From: Pirellulales bacterium
GTDB taxonomy: Bacteria; Planctomycetota; Planctomycetia; Pirellulales; JACPPG01
Length of the DNA: 61,964 bases
Assembly (NCBI GenBank): GCA_036499395.1
Contig: DASYDW010000041.1
Span: 1 to 61,964 of the forward strand
Reading direction: 5' to 3'
The notes under the pieces were generated by a model. It did not search any database. It was given only the letters and a program-made list of their open reading frames with translations, and was not told the DNA's origin. Positions 45,942-54,744 of the stretch are shown piece by piece (position 1 is the first letter of the stretch; each line of letters opens with the position of its first letter). The position numbers and the translations under genes were made by a program.

Positions 45942-46760
45942 TCATTCTTCGGGTTTAAAGGGGGCGTGCTTGACAGTGCCGTTTTCGACCACAATTGCCG
46001 TCGATTCTGGGACTTTCTCCCAGTGCTGGCTCATTGCGTCGAGCGGTTCGGAGAGGATCAGTATCCCATCGTCAGGCACGTTTTCGCTCTTGCCGCCGAC
46101 TTCACGCAAGGCGTGCAGGTTTTTGCTGTGGTACAAACTCGGCGAGTCGTGGTCGCTGGAATATCGCACGGCGAAGATGCGTTTGCCATCGGCGACGGCC
46201 ACGGTCATGTACAGGCCGTCTTTGATGTGATGGGCACGCCGCGTTCGTTCGATCGTGCCCACCATGCGGGCCAGGGCTCGAAGCGGATCCTCGGCCAGGC
46301 CGAACGTGATGGCCAGGTAGAACATGGTTTCGCTATCAGTCGTGCCGCGAAGTTGCGGAAACAATTCGGGCGCGATCGCCAGTTGCAGATCCCGCTTCAA
46401 ATGTTCGAATCCGCCGATCTCGCCATTGTGCTGAAACAACCAATGCTGATGGCGAAACGGATGGCAATTCGTGCGCTGAATGGCGCTGCCGCTGGTGGCG
46501 CGCACGTGGGCCAACATCATGTGCGAGCGGATTTGCGCGGCGAGGTTCTGAAAGTTGTCGTCGTTCCAGGCGGGCTGCGTGTCATGATAAACACCCGGCC
46601 AGGGGCGGCTGCCATACCAGCCGAGTCCGAATCCGTCGCCGTTTATGGTGTAGATCGAGCGCTGCGCGTGCTGGCTCTGCTCGACCAATGAGTACTGCGG
46701 CTTGAATAGCAATGTGTCCGCGAATACGGGCGAGCCGGTGTAGCACAACCAGCGGCACAT
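45942..46760 (-). CDS. Class II glutamine amidotransferase
   Basis: With ATG 46760 the protein has 272 residues and begins MCRWLCYTG, so Cys2 becomes the N-terminal nucleophile of the Ntn amidotransferase. AGGTGAT five bases upstream supports this start; the longer frame to 46808 reads through repeat DNA. Other family blocks are GDGFGLGWYG, LAHVRATSGSAIQRTNCHPF and QHNGEIGGF, as in YafJ/EgtC-like proteins. It would release ammonia from glutamine for an unknown acceptor. It is encoded between the lactonase and glutamate decarboxylase genes. Confidence 0.9.
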   Translation of the reverse strand: MCRWLCYTGSPVFADTLLFKPQYSLVEQSQHAQRSIYTINGDGFGLGWYGSRPWPGVYHDTQPAWNDDNFQNLAAQIRSHMMLAHVRATSGSAIQRTNCHPFRHQHWLFQHNGEIGGFEHLKRDLQLAIAPELFPQLRGTTDSETMFYLAITFGLAEDPLRALARMVGTIERTRRAHHIKDGLYMTVAVADGKRIFAVRYSSDHDSPSLYHSKNLHALREVGGKSENVPDDGILILSEPLDAMSQHWEKVPESTAIVVENGTVKHAPFKPEE

Positions 46761-46770
46761 GGCATCACCT

Positions 46771-46863
46771 GAAATGATGAATGCAGAACGATGAATGATG
46801 AATTCCAAAACATGTCAGTCAAGCTGATGTTGGAAGTTCATCGTCGATCTAGCTGCATTCATC
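46771..46863. repeat. Short GATGAAT repeats and inverted repeat
   Basis: The left part has three GATGAAT words (46776-46803). GATGAATGCAG at 46776-46786 is repeated in reverse complement as CTGCATTCATC at 46853-46863, reaching into the end of the lactonase gene. Read on the minus strand the left side encodes an FIIHRSAFII-like string, which I recall from misannotated starts in planctomycete genomes. It is therefore probably a dispersed intergenic repeat rather than coding DNA. Confidence 0.6.
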
Positions 46864-48052
46864 CTTTCTTCAAGAAGCGGATACAGACTGGCTTGGGAAT
46901 GTCGATCGAGTGGGGCGTTGGTTCCAACTTGCCGGTGTTCGGATCGATGCGAAAGACCGTGATCGTGTTCGAGTCTTGATTGGCGGCCAGCAGGAAGCGG
47001 CCATCAGGATCGATGTTGAAATTGCGGGGCGTCTTGCCGCCAGTGGCTTGATGTCCGACGGGCGACAGGCCGCCGGTGGCGGGATCGACGGCGAAGATCG
47101 CAATGCTGTCATGCCCACGATTTGAACCGTAAACGAATTTGCCTGACGGGTGGACGCGTACTTCCGCCGTGGTGTTTTCACCCTTGAACTCCGGGGGCAG
47201 GGTGCTGACCGTGGCCTTCGGGGACAGGGTTTTCAGCACGCCGCGCTCGCCGTCGTAGGTAAAGGGGGTGATCGTCGACGCCAATTCGTTAATGACGTAG
47301 GCGAAGTTGCCACTAGGGTGAAAGGCAAAGTGCCTAGGCCCGGAACCGGGAGGCAAATCAACGGCCGGCGGATCATTGGGAGTGAGCGTTCCCTTCGCTG
47401 GATCAAAGCGATAAACCATCACCTTGTCAGTTCCCAGGTCGGCGACGAAGGCAAAGCGGTTCGCCGCGTCGAGGTTAATCGAGTGTGGATGCGGTCCTTC
47501 TTGCCGGCTCTTATCGACGCTCGATCCGGTGTGACGAACGGTGCTCGAGGCCGGCGCCAGCTTTCCATCCGCCTGGATCGGCAGCGCGGCAGCCGTTCCT
47601 CCGCCGTAGTTGGCGACCAGCACGTTCTTGCCCTGTCGATCGACGACCAGGTGGCAGGGGCCGGCGCTCGTCGACGATTGATGGTTCAGTGGTGTGAGCT
47701 TGCCGTTAGTGGGATCGAGCGCGAACGAGGCGACTGCGCCGCTGTTGCTGTCCTTGTAGTCGGCAACTTCGCTGACGGCGTACAAGAACTTGTGATTGGG
47801 ATGCAGCGCCACGAACGACGCCCCCTTGACGTTTCCGCTGGCGGAGAGCTTCTTGAGTGCGCCGGTCGTGGTATCGAGTTCGCAGGTGAAGACACCCTCG
47901 TCTGGGCCGCTCGTGTACGTGCCGACAAATACAAGCATCTTTTCGGAATCCTTTGCGTTATCAGCGGCGCCGGCGATTGCACCCGACAGCGTCGACAGGG
48001 CGATGCTCGCAAGCGACAAAAGTACAAAACGGGCAAGGGCAGGGCTGGGCAT
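46859..48052 (-). CDS. Secreted lactonase-family beta-propeller protein
   Basis: The 397-residue protein has a signal peptide (cut near AGAAD). The seven-bladed lactonase propeller follows, with VFVGTYTSGPDEGVFTCELD (41-60), SAGPCHLVVDRQGKNVLVANYGGG near 128-151, GPHPHSIN near 186-193 and SGPRHFAFHPSGNFAYVINELAST near 237-260. The family includes 6-phosphogluconolactonase, but exported planctomycete members more likely act on other lactones or sugars. AGGA eight bases before ATG supports the start. The amidotransferase gene follows about 100 bases downstream. Confidence 0.9.
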   Translation of the reverse strand: MPSPALARFVLLSLASIALSTLSGAIAGAADNAKDSEKMLVFVGTYTSGPDEGVFTCELDTTTGALKKLSASGNVKGASFVALHPNHKFLYAVSEVADYKDSNSGAVASFALDPTNGKLTPLNHQSSTSAGPCHLVVDRQGKNVLVANYGGGTAAALPIQADGKLAPASSTVRHTGSSVDKSRQEGPHPHSINLDAANRFAFVADLGTDKVMVYRFDPAKGTLTPNDPPAVDLPPGSGPRHFAFHPSGNFAYVINELASTITPFTYDGERGVLKTLSPKATVSTLPPEFKGENTTAEVRVHPSGKFVYGSNRGHDSIAIFAVDPATGGLSPVGHQATGGKTPRNFNIDPDGRFLLAANQDSNTITVFRIDPNTGKLEPTPHSIDIPKPVCIRFLKKG

Positions 48053-48489
48053 GCTGAATTTCCTGGTGGTGCGAATCCTGGTGCGCGGGCGGACGAAAAC
48101 GCTTTGGCTGCCAGTCTATCAGTCGCGGCGCGCGCCGCCAAACGTCTGCCGCAGCAGACCAGGAGAACTCCAAAGTCGGTAGCCGGGACCTGCGACCCAG
48201 GAGTACCACGATCAGGTCCCGGCCTCGCAGAGGCGGGCTACACAAGACGAGGCGCAGATTCGAGACTTTGCAGTTCCCCTGCGCAGCAGGCGGTGATGCG
48301 GTCACATTTCAAACAAATACGCCGGGTGGATCAATCGGTGGAATGCCCGGCAACGCGGTCTATACTTTGTGTAGAACCAAGCCGTGGCGTGGCGGCTCAC
48401 CTATGTGCAATGTGGCGCGACGGACTTTTCATGATGCGACCTGGTGGTGCATCGTTGTGAACACCTTTGACCGGGATGCTACCTCGACA
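48053..48489. other. Divergent intergenic region carrying a MITE-like element
   Basis: This 437-base spacer separates the lactonase and His-rich lipoprotein genes. It contains the element at 48158-48281. A TATACT at 48361-48366 lies about 124 bases before the lipoprotein ATG and could be a -10 element, but no good -35 precedes it. A longer plus-strand frame from 48268 is rejected because the lipoprotein signal starts at 48490. Confidence 0.5.
48158..48281. mobile_element. Putative MITE-like element, 124 bases, with 8-base direct repeats
   Basis: The ends are inverted repeats: CAGGAGAACTCCAAAGTC (48160-48177) against GACTTTGCAGTTCCCCTG (48264-48281), 16 of 18 positions complementary. Inside, GCCGGGACCT (48182-48191) pairs perfectly with AGGTCCCGGC (48214-48223), and GCCTC/GAGGC makes a third small stem. 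The octamer CGCAGCAG flanks it at 48150-48157 and 48282-48289, as a target duplication would. No transposase is encoded. It could instead be a structured RNA or a REP-like repeat. Confidence 0.6.
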
Positions 48490-48999
48490 ATGCGAATGTA
48501 CTTTCTGTGCCTGATTGTCACGATCTGTGGATGTGACCGAAACTCTCCTCAGACGGTCCAAACACCTGAGACGCACAAGGCGACGGCGCACCTGCACGAC
48601 CACAAGCACGGTCATGGGCAGCAGACGCACGCCCATGACGGAATCACGGAAGCCGACATGGAATTACCGGCCGACTATGCCGCTGTCGTGAAGCGATTGC
48701 GCGAGTACGACAGCCGCATCAAGTCCGCGATCGAGCAGGGGAAGCCGGACGAGGCTCGCCGGCCGCTCGACGAAGCCGAGATCGTCCTTGAGCACATTGG
48801 CAAGATCGCCCGCGACAGCAATCTGCCCCGTTCCGACTGGGAGATGATCAGCACGGCGCGGCGGGCGCTGCGTGAGAGCTTCGAAGCTCTGCAGGATCAG
48901 ATTGAAGCACGCGAGGTGCCGGACTACAAAGCTGTCGAGCATACGATCGACCGGGCGCTGAATGAGATCGAGGCGGCCTCGGACGATACGCCGCTGTGA
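48490..48999 (+). CDS. His-rich lipoprotein
   Basis: With ATG 48490 the protein has 169 residues, starting MRMYFLCLIVTICGC, a lipoprotein-like signal. A histidine-rich run (HLHDHKHGHGQQTHAHDG, about residues 33-50) looks fit for binding zinc, nickel or copper. The remaining part is a helical bundle (YAAVVKRLREYDSRIKSAIEQGK and two similar helices). It is probably anchored in the envelope as a metal-binding or buffering protein; the function is inferred from histidines only. Confidence 0.75.
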   Translation: MRMYFLCLIVTICGCDRNSPQTVQTPETHKATAHLHDHKHGHGQQTHAHDGITEADMELPADYAAVVKRLREYDSRIKSAIEQGKPDEARRPLDEAEIVLEHIGKIARDSNLPRSDWEMISTARRALRESFEALQDQIEAREVPDYKAVEHTIDRALNEIEAASDDTPL

Positions 49000-49141
49000 A
49001 ATTGCGCGACTCTCGGCGCCGCTTTCGACGAGTAGCTAGCGGCACCGAGAGTCATGTTTTGCAGCACATCCCGGCTTCAATACCGGGGCATTGAGACCGG
49101 CTTCAGGAATTATTCACCGAGCGGTGGGCAATCGTCATGTC

Positions 49142-51904
49142 TTAGCAATTATTGCGCCTTCGGCCCATCAGGGCCAACGCACCGATCGCCAAGAGCACGA
49201 GCGCCGACGGCTCGGGCGTGATCACGAACTGCGCCGCATCGTAGTAGGTCGTTCCACTGTCGGGCGTGAAGCCGGCCGTTTGCACGATTTGCTGGTCGCT
49301 GAAAATGGGCAAGTGCTGCCCGTAGGCGTCGTTGAACGCAATCGAGATCGCATTTGAGATGATGCCTTCTGGTTGCGTGAGGATGTCGAAGCCGTTGCCG
49401 GCGTAAGCCGTATCAAATGTGTGTCCGCCGAAGTTCCACGGGTAGAGCGGCGTGAGTACTTCCGAGGCTTTGAACAGGTCGATCACGGGAATGTGCCGAT
49501 CCAGTGCGAATTGCTCGATTTGCGAGTTGATCGAATTTGTGATGTCGATTGCTTTCTGAACGACCGCGGGGCCAAGGTTATAGCCCTGCTCTAACTCTTG
49601 GATGAGTGGCGTGACGGTCATGTCAGGCAGATTGGCGATCACCTGATGAACGTTCGGATTGGCCGCAGCGATTGACGAGATGGCATGCTCGATATTCGCG
49701 ACGGCGGTGTTGATGATCGGCGTCGGATCGCCCCCATCGAGAAACAGATAGGCGGCGTTTGGACCATAAGGACCAATGTCGTTGGTTCCCACGACTAGGA
49801 CCGAATCCGTGATCTGGCCTTGCTGGGCGAGTGATACGACCGGTGCTAGTTGCGAGTTAACGACGTCGGTCGAGGTGGCCCCGTCGAAGGCGTAATCATG
49901 AGCCGTGATGGCGCCGGCGTTTTGCAATTGCACGACCCAGGACGTGTCGTACGTGGGCGTGAGCAGGTTGATGCTGTCTCCCATGACAGCCATGCTTACC
50001 GGGGCCGCGCTCGCTATGCCCCCAATCGCGACGGTAATCAACGCCGAGATCCCGACCAGGAATCGCAACCGCATGGGCAGCATGCACCTCGGCCGGCGCG
50101 GGATAATGCAAAGAAGCGCGCCCAACGCGCCGAGTAGCCAGGTCGATGGCTCGGGCACGGCCGTGATATCCAGATTTACCTGGTGCGGGACTGAGAAATC
50201 CAGAAAGCCCGTCACGCCTAGCGGCAAATGACCGATCGAGAAGCCATCGTTCGTGAGCGTGCCGGTGTAGTCGAACAAGCGATACGTGCCGATTCCCATT
50301 CCATCGGAGACAGGAATGATCAACTGGCCGTTGAGCATGAGATTACCATGCACCTCGGTCAGATCGTTGATTCCGCCGCCGACGATGTTCGGCGCGCCGA
50401 GTTGATAGGTTAGCTGCGCGGCAGCGTCGAACGTCGTTGCGCCGAGCGTCAACGTGCCGATGCCATTACCCGGCGACAATATGCCACCGATGAAGCTAAT
50501 GGCGCCCGTGACGGCGCCGTCGCCGCCGAGCGTTCCGCCGGCGTTGACCGTGACAGGGCCGGACCCGAAGGCGGAACCCGTGTGATTTTCGGCCAGCAGC
50601 GTGCCGCCGTTGATCGTGGTACCGCCTGAGAAAGTGTTGGCGTTGGTCACGCTCCAGGTGCCGGCACCGTCCTTTTCCAGCATGTTATGGGCGACGAGCG
50701 GATTTGGTCCGCTCGAAGCCGAGTCGGTATAGAGCGGCGCAAACGCATTGTTGCCTGTGTTGGTGCCGGCCAGCACGAGATCGTCCGAGGCGCCGTTGAA
50801 TGTGAAAGCCAGCGGGCCACTGTTGGTAAAAGCGATCGGCCCGGCGCCTGACGATGCGAGGGTACCGATCGAGCCTAGGGTGAACAACCGGTCGGTCGTG
50901 GCCCCGCTACCCACGTAGTTGAGCGCGCCACGATTCAGCCAAAAATTACTGGCGGCATTGCTCGATTGACCGATGGCGCTAGGGCTGCCGCCGTTCGCCA
51001 ACGAACTGACGACCAGCGTGCCGGCAACGATACTCGTGGGACCGGTGTAAGTGTTGGCGACGGTCGGGGGCAAGATCATCGTTCCGTCACCGGCCTTGGT
51101 CAGCCCGACGGCGGTGGCACCATTGTCGACGATCGTGGCCCCGAGCGTGAAGTTGCCAAGCGTATTGCCCTGATGCACGATCACGTCCTGCCCATTGCCC
51201 GACGTAAGGGACGCCCCGCCGACCGCTGCGACGATCGCAGTATCGGCGGCGCCAACGTTCGGACTGATGAGGATTCCGCCCGAGGTAAGCGTATTGGTTT
51301 GTCCTGCCGTATCGGCGAGCGTGACCGGCATTGCTCCGGCCGCATTGAACCGCAGCGTGGTTGTCGTGGCATCGGCGGGCACGACGTCGGCGGTTGTCAC
51401 CGTGGTTTGATTGCCGACAGCCCAGGTATCGTTTGAGTAGTTCGTCAAGGGAGTGAGGAGACCGGGACTGGGGCCGTTGACGGTAACCCAGTCGGTTTGA
51501 TTATTCGTGGCCCAGCCGCCGAGGATGCCGTCGGTGTTTCCATTGACGACGGTCACGGCGCCCGGAGATACCGGGAGCGTGAAGTCGAGAATGCCGCCCA
51601 CATTGCGCTGCAACGCGGCAATGGCGACGTCGATGGGATGGCTGGGGCCATTGAAAAAGAACAGTCCGGTTTCGCCATTGGCCACGATGATGGTATTGCC
51701 GGGCCGGCCGATGATCCCCGTACTGCCGGTGATTGAAACACTCCCCCCGCTGAACGACCCTGGGTCGAAGATGAAGTCGGCCCGCGCCGGGGCGGCGACG
51801 AGTATTACGGCCGCAGCGGAAATCGCGGCGCACAGAACCGCGGAAAGTAATTCGATGGCACGAGGCGCCGCTAGCGCCGACTTGGTTGATTTTGTAGCAA
51901 ACAT
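49142..51904 (-). CDS. Double protein: autotransporter-like beta-repeat PEP-CTERM half fused to SGNH PEP-CTERM half
   Basis: From ATG 51904 (GGGGT eight bases upstream) the reading frame has 920 residues without a stop. The first half has a signal peptide (APARA), autotransporter-associated beta-strand repeats (GGTTINGGTLLAEN, GTLGGDGAVTGAI) and then VPEPSTWLLGALGALLCIIPRRPR, a complete PEP-CTERM signal near residue 600. Immediately after comes MLPMRLRFLVGISALITVAIGG, a second signal peptide, an SGNH domain (AVMGDSINLL, VVGTNDIGPYG) and a final TPEPSALVLL-RRR PEP-CTERM signal. It may be two genes joined by loss of a stop; internal ATGs at 50083 and 50074 could still start the second half. Confidence 0.8.
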   Translation of the reverse strand: MFATKSTKSALAAPRAIELLSAVLCAAISAAAVILVAAPARADFIFDPGSFSGGSVSITGSTGIIGRPGNTIIVANGETGLFFFNGPSHPIDVAIAALQRNVGGILDFTLPVSPGAVTVVNGNTDGILGGWATNNQTDWVTVNGPSPGLLTPLTNYSNDTWAVGNQTTVTTADVVPADATTTTLRFNAAGAMPVTLADTAGQTNTLTSGGILISPNVGAADTAIVAAVGGASLTSGNGQDVIVHQGNTLGNFTLGATIVDNGATAVGLTKAGDGTMILPPTVANTYTGPTSIVAGTLVVSSLANGGSPSAIGQSSNAASNFWLNRGALNYVGSGATTDRLFTLGSIGTLASSGAGPIAFTNSGPLAFTFNGASDDLVLAGTNTGNNAFAPLYTDSASSGPNPLVAHNMLEKDGAGTWSVTNANTFSGGTTINGGTLLAENHTGSAFGSGPVTVNAGGTLGGDGAVTGAISFIGGILSPGNGIGTLTLGATTFDAAAQLTYQLGAPNIVGGGINDLTEVHGNLMLNGQLIIPVSDGMGIGTYRLFDYTGTLTNDGFSIGHLPLGVTGFLDFSVPHQVNLDITAVPEPSTWLLGALGALLCIIPRRPRCMLPMRLRFLVGISALITVAIGGIASAAPVSMAVMGDSINLLTPTYDTSWVVQLQNAGAITAHDYAFDGATSTDVVNSQLAPVVSLAQQGQITDSVLVVGTNDIGPYGPNAAYLFLDGGDPTPIINTAVANIEHAISSIAAANPNVHQVIANLPDMTVTPLIQELEQGYNLGPAVVQKAIDITNSINSQIEQFALDRHIPVIDLFKASEVLTPLYPWNFGGHTFDTAYAGNGFDILTQPEGIISNAISIAFNDAYGQHLPIFSDQQIVQTAGFTPDSGTTYYDAAQFVITPEPSALVLLAIGALALMGRRRNNC

Positions 51905-52640
51905 TAGCTTGACCCCACAGAATGAAAATGAAACGGATGAGAATTTAGACGCGACGCAAGAAGTTCTGCAGACGTGGCTTTTTATGAATGAAGCACGCCA
52001 GCCCACAGAGCGATGCACAGACGAACAATGATGGCTGCCGTCCAGGGGGGACGGGCCACGACTAGAATCGCACGAGGGGTCGCCGAAAAGAACGAGGAAT
52101 GAGAGCTACTGTCATCGACCCGTCATGCGTGCTTGGCACTTAGACGTGTTCAGGATCAGTAGCGTTCCCCTGGCAGGATCGAGATGCAGCGCAGCGAATT
52201 TGCATGGGGGCCGCATTTGTTCCCATATTGCGGATCGCACGTCACGACGATCGTTACCAAGGCACGGACAGATGACGAATGAATGACGAAGCCTTGGCAG
52301 AAACGCGTCGGACGAGTGTGGTGCGAATGGCACCACGGCCGCGGAAGAAAGCGTCGCGATAGAAAAGGTCGCGAAAGAAAGCAATAAGCCGCGCCGGCGC
52401 CCGAAAGTGTCTTCGGAGGGCGCCGCGTCAGCTGTACAGACGCGAGCGTATTAGCGCGCGAGTGAGCCATTGCCTGCGTGCCACTTCATTTGCCGCGGAG
52501 AGGGCGTACGCCCAACCCCTTAGGTGCTTCTGTTTCCACCGGCAGTTTAGTGATGGTGCGGCAGAGATAGCAAGCAAAAAAGGAATACATTAGCGAATTT
52601 GTGAGCATGAGCACTTGTTTGCCGAAATGTTCCGACGCGG
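51905..52640. other. Intergenic region, no gene supported
   Basis: These 736 bases lie between the double PEP-CTERM gene start and the methyltransferase stop. A 90-codon minus-strand frame (52112-52384) begins with a hydrophobic stretch but has no binding site or motif. The region should hold the promoter of the double gene; I could not identify clear hexamers. Short GAAAG- and GTCGCGA-rich words at 52345-52385 form an imperfect local repeat. Confidence 0.5.
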
Positions 52641-53378
52641 CTACTTGACGCACTCGATGAGCGCAATCGGGGGGTGCGACAGGAAGTCTTCCCACAGGTC
52701 GGAGCCGAAGCGTTCGAGTCCGGCCGGTTCGAGCCGTGACGGGTGCCAGCGAATTTCGCGAAAGCCGGCTGCTGAGAGTGCCTCTTCGTGAGCTTGCCGA
52801 TCGAGGAAATAGTTCTCGATCGAGAACGAGCCGTTCGCCAGATGAAAGGTCCAGGTGATCGGCGCCCCTTCCGTCGGACCTTCGGCGATTTTTGTTTCGA
52901 AGCCGTATTTTCGGAATGAGGGGGCTTGGCAAAAATCGAGCAGCGGGCTGGAGTTGACCGTCACGAATCGCCCGCCTGGCCGCAGTGCGTGGGCGATCCC
53001 TCGGCACATCGCGGCCAAATCCGTCCGGTTGTGCGCGTAGTTCAGCAGGTAGGCCGCCGACACCACGTCGAACTGCGTGCCGAGATTCATGTTCGTGGCG
53101 TCGGCCACTTCGTACCGGATGCCCAGCGGGCGGGCCGCTTCCTGTTCGCGGGCAAGCTCGATCATTCCCTGCGAGAGATCTACGCCAACGGCCGTCGCCG
53201 CCCCCTGGCCATGTAACAGCCGGGTGTAGAATCCTTCGCCGCAGGCGACGTCCAGAACGGATTGCCCCGTCAGGTCGCCGACCAGTCCTAACAACGAATA
53301 CGCCTCGATGTGGGCTCGCCAGGGCTGCAGCTTCGAGAGCTGGTACTCGCGCGAGATGGCGTTGTAGTCGGTCGTCAT
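52641..53378 (-). CDS. Class I SAM-dependent methyltransferase
   Basis: With ATG 53378 the protein has 245 residues starting MTTDYNAISREYQLSK. SAM motif I is VLDVACGEGFYTR near 42-54, followed by VGVDLSQGMIELAREQE (motif II) and YEVADATNMNLGTQFDVVSAAYLLNYA (motif III-like), then LRPGGRFVTVN. This is the general small-molecule methyltransferase pattern; the substrate is unknown. Upstream Met codons up to 53444 would overlap the gene at 53398 and are less likely. It starts 19 bases after that stop, so it is probably co-transcribed. Confidence 0.85.
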   Translation of the reverse strand: MTTDYNAISREYQLSKLQPWRAHIEAYSLLGLVGDLTGQSVLDVACGEGFYTRLLHGQGAATAVGVDLSQGMIELAREQEAARPLGIRYEVADATNMNLGTQFDVVSAAYLLNYAHNRTDLAAMCRGIAHALRPGGRFVTVNSSPLLDFCQAPSFRKYGFETKIAEGPTEGAPITWTFHLANGSFSIENYFLDRQAHEEALSAAGFREIRWHPSRLEPAGLERFGSDLWEDFLSHPPIALIECVK

Positions 53379-53397
53379 GAGCGCGGCGTGTGTTAGG

Positions 53398-54675
53398 TCA
53401 ACTTTGCGCGAAGGTAGACTCGCGCGGGGTCTGGTAGCGGACATTCAGGTGTGGCGTCTCGATCCGCTTCTGCCCTGTACCCAACGATAGCATGCCGGCC
53501 GCAACCAAGCCTGACGTGAGCAGCGTGCGCTCGAGGGGGTAGGGCGGTTTGCCGGTGACGAAAGTCTGCTCGGCCTTGGACATCAGTTCGGCCGAGTATG
53601 TGACGTTGGGCGTCGGGGGCAGGTAGAACAGCGTCGACAGCGGCTCGGACTGACCTTTCAAGCGGGCCGCGAACGTGAAATCGTTGACCAGCCCGTTCAT
53701 CAAAAGCATCGTCGCCTTCAACCCATCGGCGTACTCGAATCGGTAGCAAACGGGTTCTTTGACCCACTCGCGAATCTGGGCCGGGGTCGGGTAGCGATCG
53801 CTAAACGACTCGGGCTGGGCCAATGTCTGTGTTCGAGTGAGGCAGGCAGCAAAGAGCTCCGGATCCCAACCGCCGGCGCTCCAACCGCCTGCGTCGAGCG
53901 CTTTCCACACCGCGTCACCGCGCAGGGCTTGCATGGTGACCACGCCTGTCTCGCCGCCGCGACGGCGCTCGGCCATGCACTGAATGACCTCCAGCGCGTG
54001 AAAGTCGTAGCTATCCACCGCGCCGATCGCCAGGCACATTACTTCTTCCACCTCGGCACCGTACGGCATATCGATCGACGGCATGCGCCATGTCACCGGG
54101 AGAGAGGAGCCAGCCATGAAGGGGAAATTGAGCGCGCGGGAGGTGTCGACCATTTCCTTGGCCCACTCCCATTTCCACGACAGATGCTTGTCGTTAAACA
54201 TCGGCACCGCGCGGCCGTCGGCACGAAATACATCGGTAGCCTGCTTGAAGAACTCGTAACGCGGATATTTCTTCTGCCCGAGTTCGTTATCGGGATAATT
54301 GCCGTGCTCACCGATGACGAGCACCGCGTCAACGGCCAATTGCTTGCGTCCGGCCCGCAATGCTTCGGCCACCGAGGGATAAATCTTGAAGCCGAACTCC
54401 GCGGCGCGTTTCCGGCTGAGGTCGTTTTCCGGAAATTGGTCGACATAGGCCGACACAACTTCGAACGGAGGCTGATGCCAGGCGCCGTTGTGAGGATAGC
54501 CCACCAGAAACCGCTCGCCCATGTGCCAGGCGTGCGAATGATAGCGCCACTCGGTCGTAACGATGGCCAGCTTTTTCTTTGCGGCGGCATTCGCAGTAGG
54601 CTCAGTCGCGCGAGCCAGCGATGCACCTAACAGTCCGGTGCCAACAGCGCCGAGAAAGTGTCTTCGGTCGAGCAT
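53398..54675 (-). CDS. Tat-exported protein of unknown function
   Basis: The 425-residue protein starts MLDRRHFLGAVGTGLLGASLA, a twin-arginine export signal. GAGGA six bases before ATG supports the start. The mature part has many histidines and aromatic residues (TTEWRYHSHAWHMGERFLVGYPHNGAWH near 40-67; VLVIGEHGNYPDNELGQKKYPRYEFF near 118-143). I believe similar proteins occur in other planctomycetes, from memory only, but I cannot name a reaction. A Gfo/Idh-like relationship is possible but not visible. The methyltransferase gene follows 19 bases downstream. Confidence 0.75.
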   Translation of the reverse strand: MLDRRHFLGAVGTGLLGASLARATEPTANAAAKKKLAIVTTEWRYHSHAWHMGERFLVGYPHNGAWHQPPFEVVSAYVDQFPENDLSRKRAAEFGFKIYPSVAEALRAGRKQLAVDAVLVIGEHGNYPDNELGQKKYPRYEFFKQATDVFRADGRAVPMFNDKHLSWKWEWAKEMVDTSRALNFPFMAGSSLPVTWRMPSIDMPYGAEVEEVMCLAIGAVDSYDFHALEVIQCMAERRRGGETGVVTMQALRGDAVWKALDAGGWSAGGWDPELFAACLTRTQTLAQPESFSDRYPTPAQIREWVKEPVCYRFEYADGLKATMLLMNGLVNDFTFAARLKGQSEPLSTLFYLPPTPNVTYSAELMSKAEQTFVTGKPPYPLERTLLTSGLVAAGMLSLGTGQKRIETPHLNVRYQTPRESTFAQS

Positions 54676-54744
54676 TGATGGTCCTCGATTGCCAGGACAG
54701 TACTGAATGGATCTTTCGTCGAGAGGTCAGTATTGGCAGGCTTT

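Noticed and set aside
44465..45958. 497-codon plus-strand frame
   Set aside because: It is antisense to glutamate decarboxylase, which has all diagnostic motifs.
48268..48489. N-terminal extension of the His-rich lipoprotein frame
   Set aside because: It starts in the MITE-like element and precedes a lipoprotein signal at 48490.
51040..51900. Possible phage tail-fibre or true autotransporter
   Set aside because: The beta-strand repeats are followed by a PEP-CTERM signal and not by an outer-membrane barrel, and no phage genes are near.
52112..52384. 90-codon minus-strand frame with hydrophobic start
   Set aside because: No binding site and no motif; the rest reads like random GC-rich translation.
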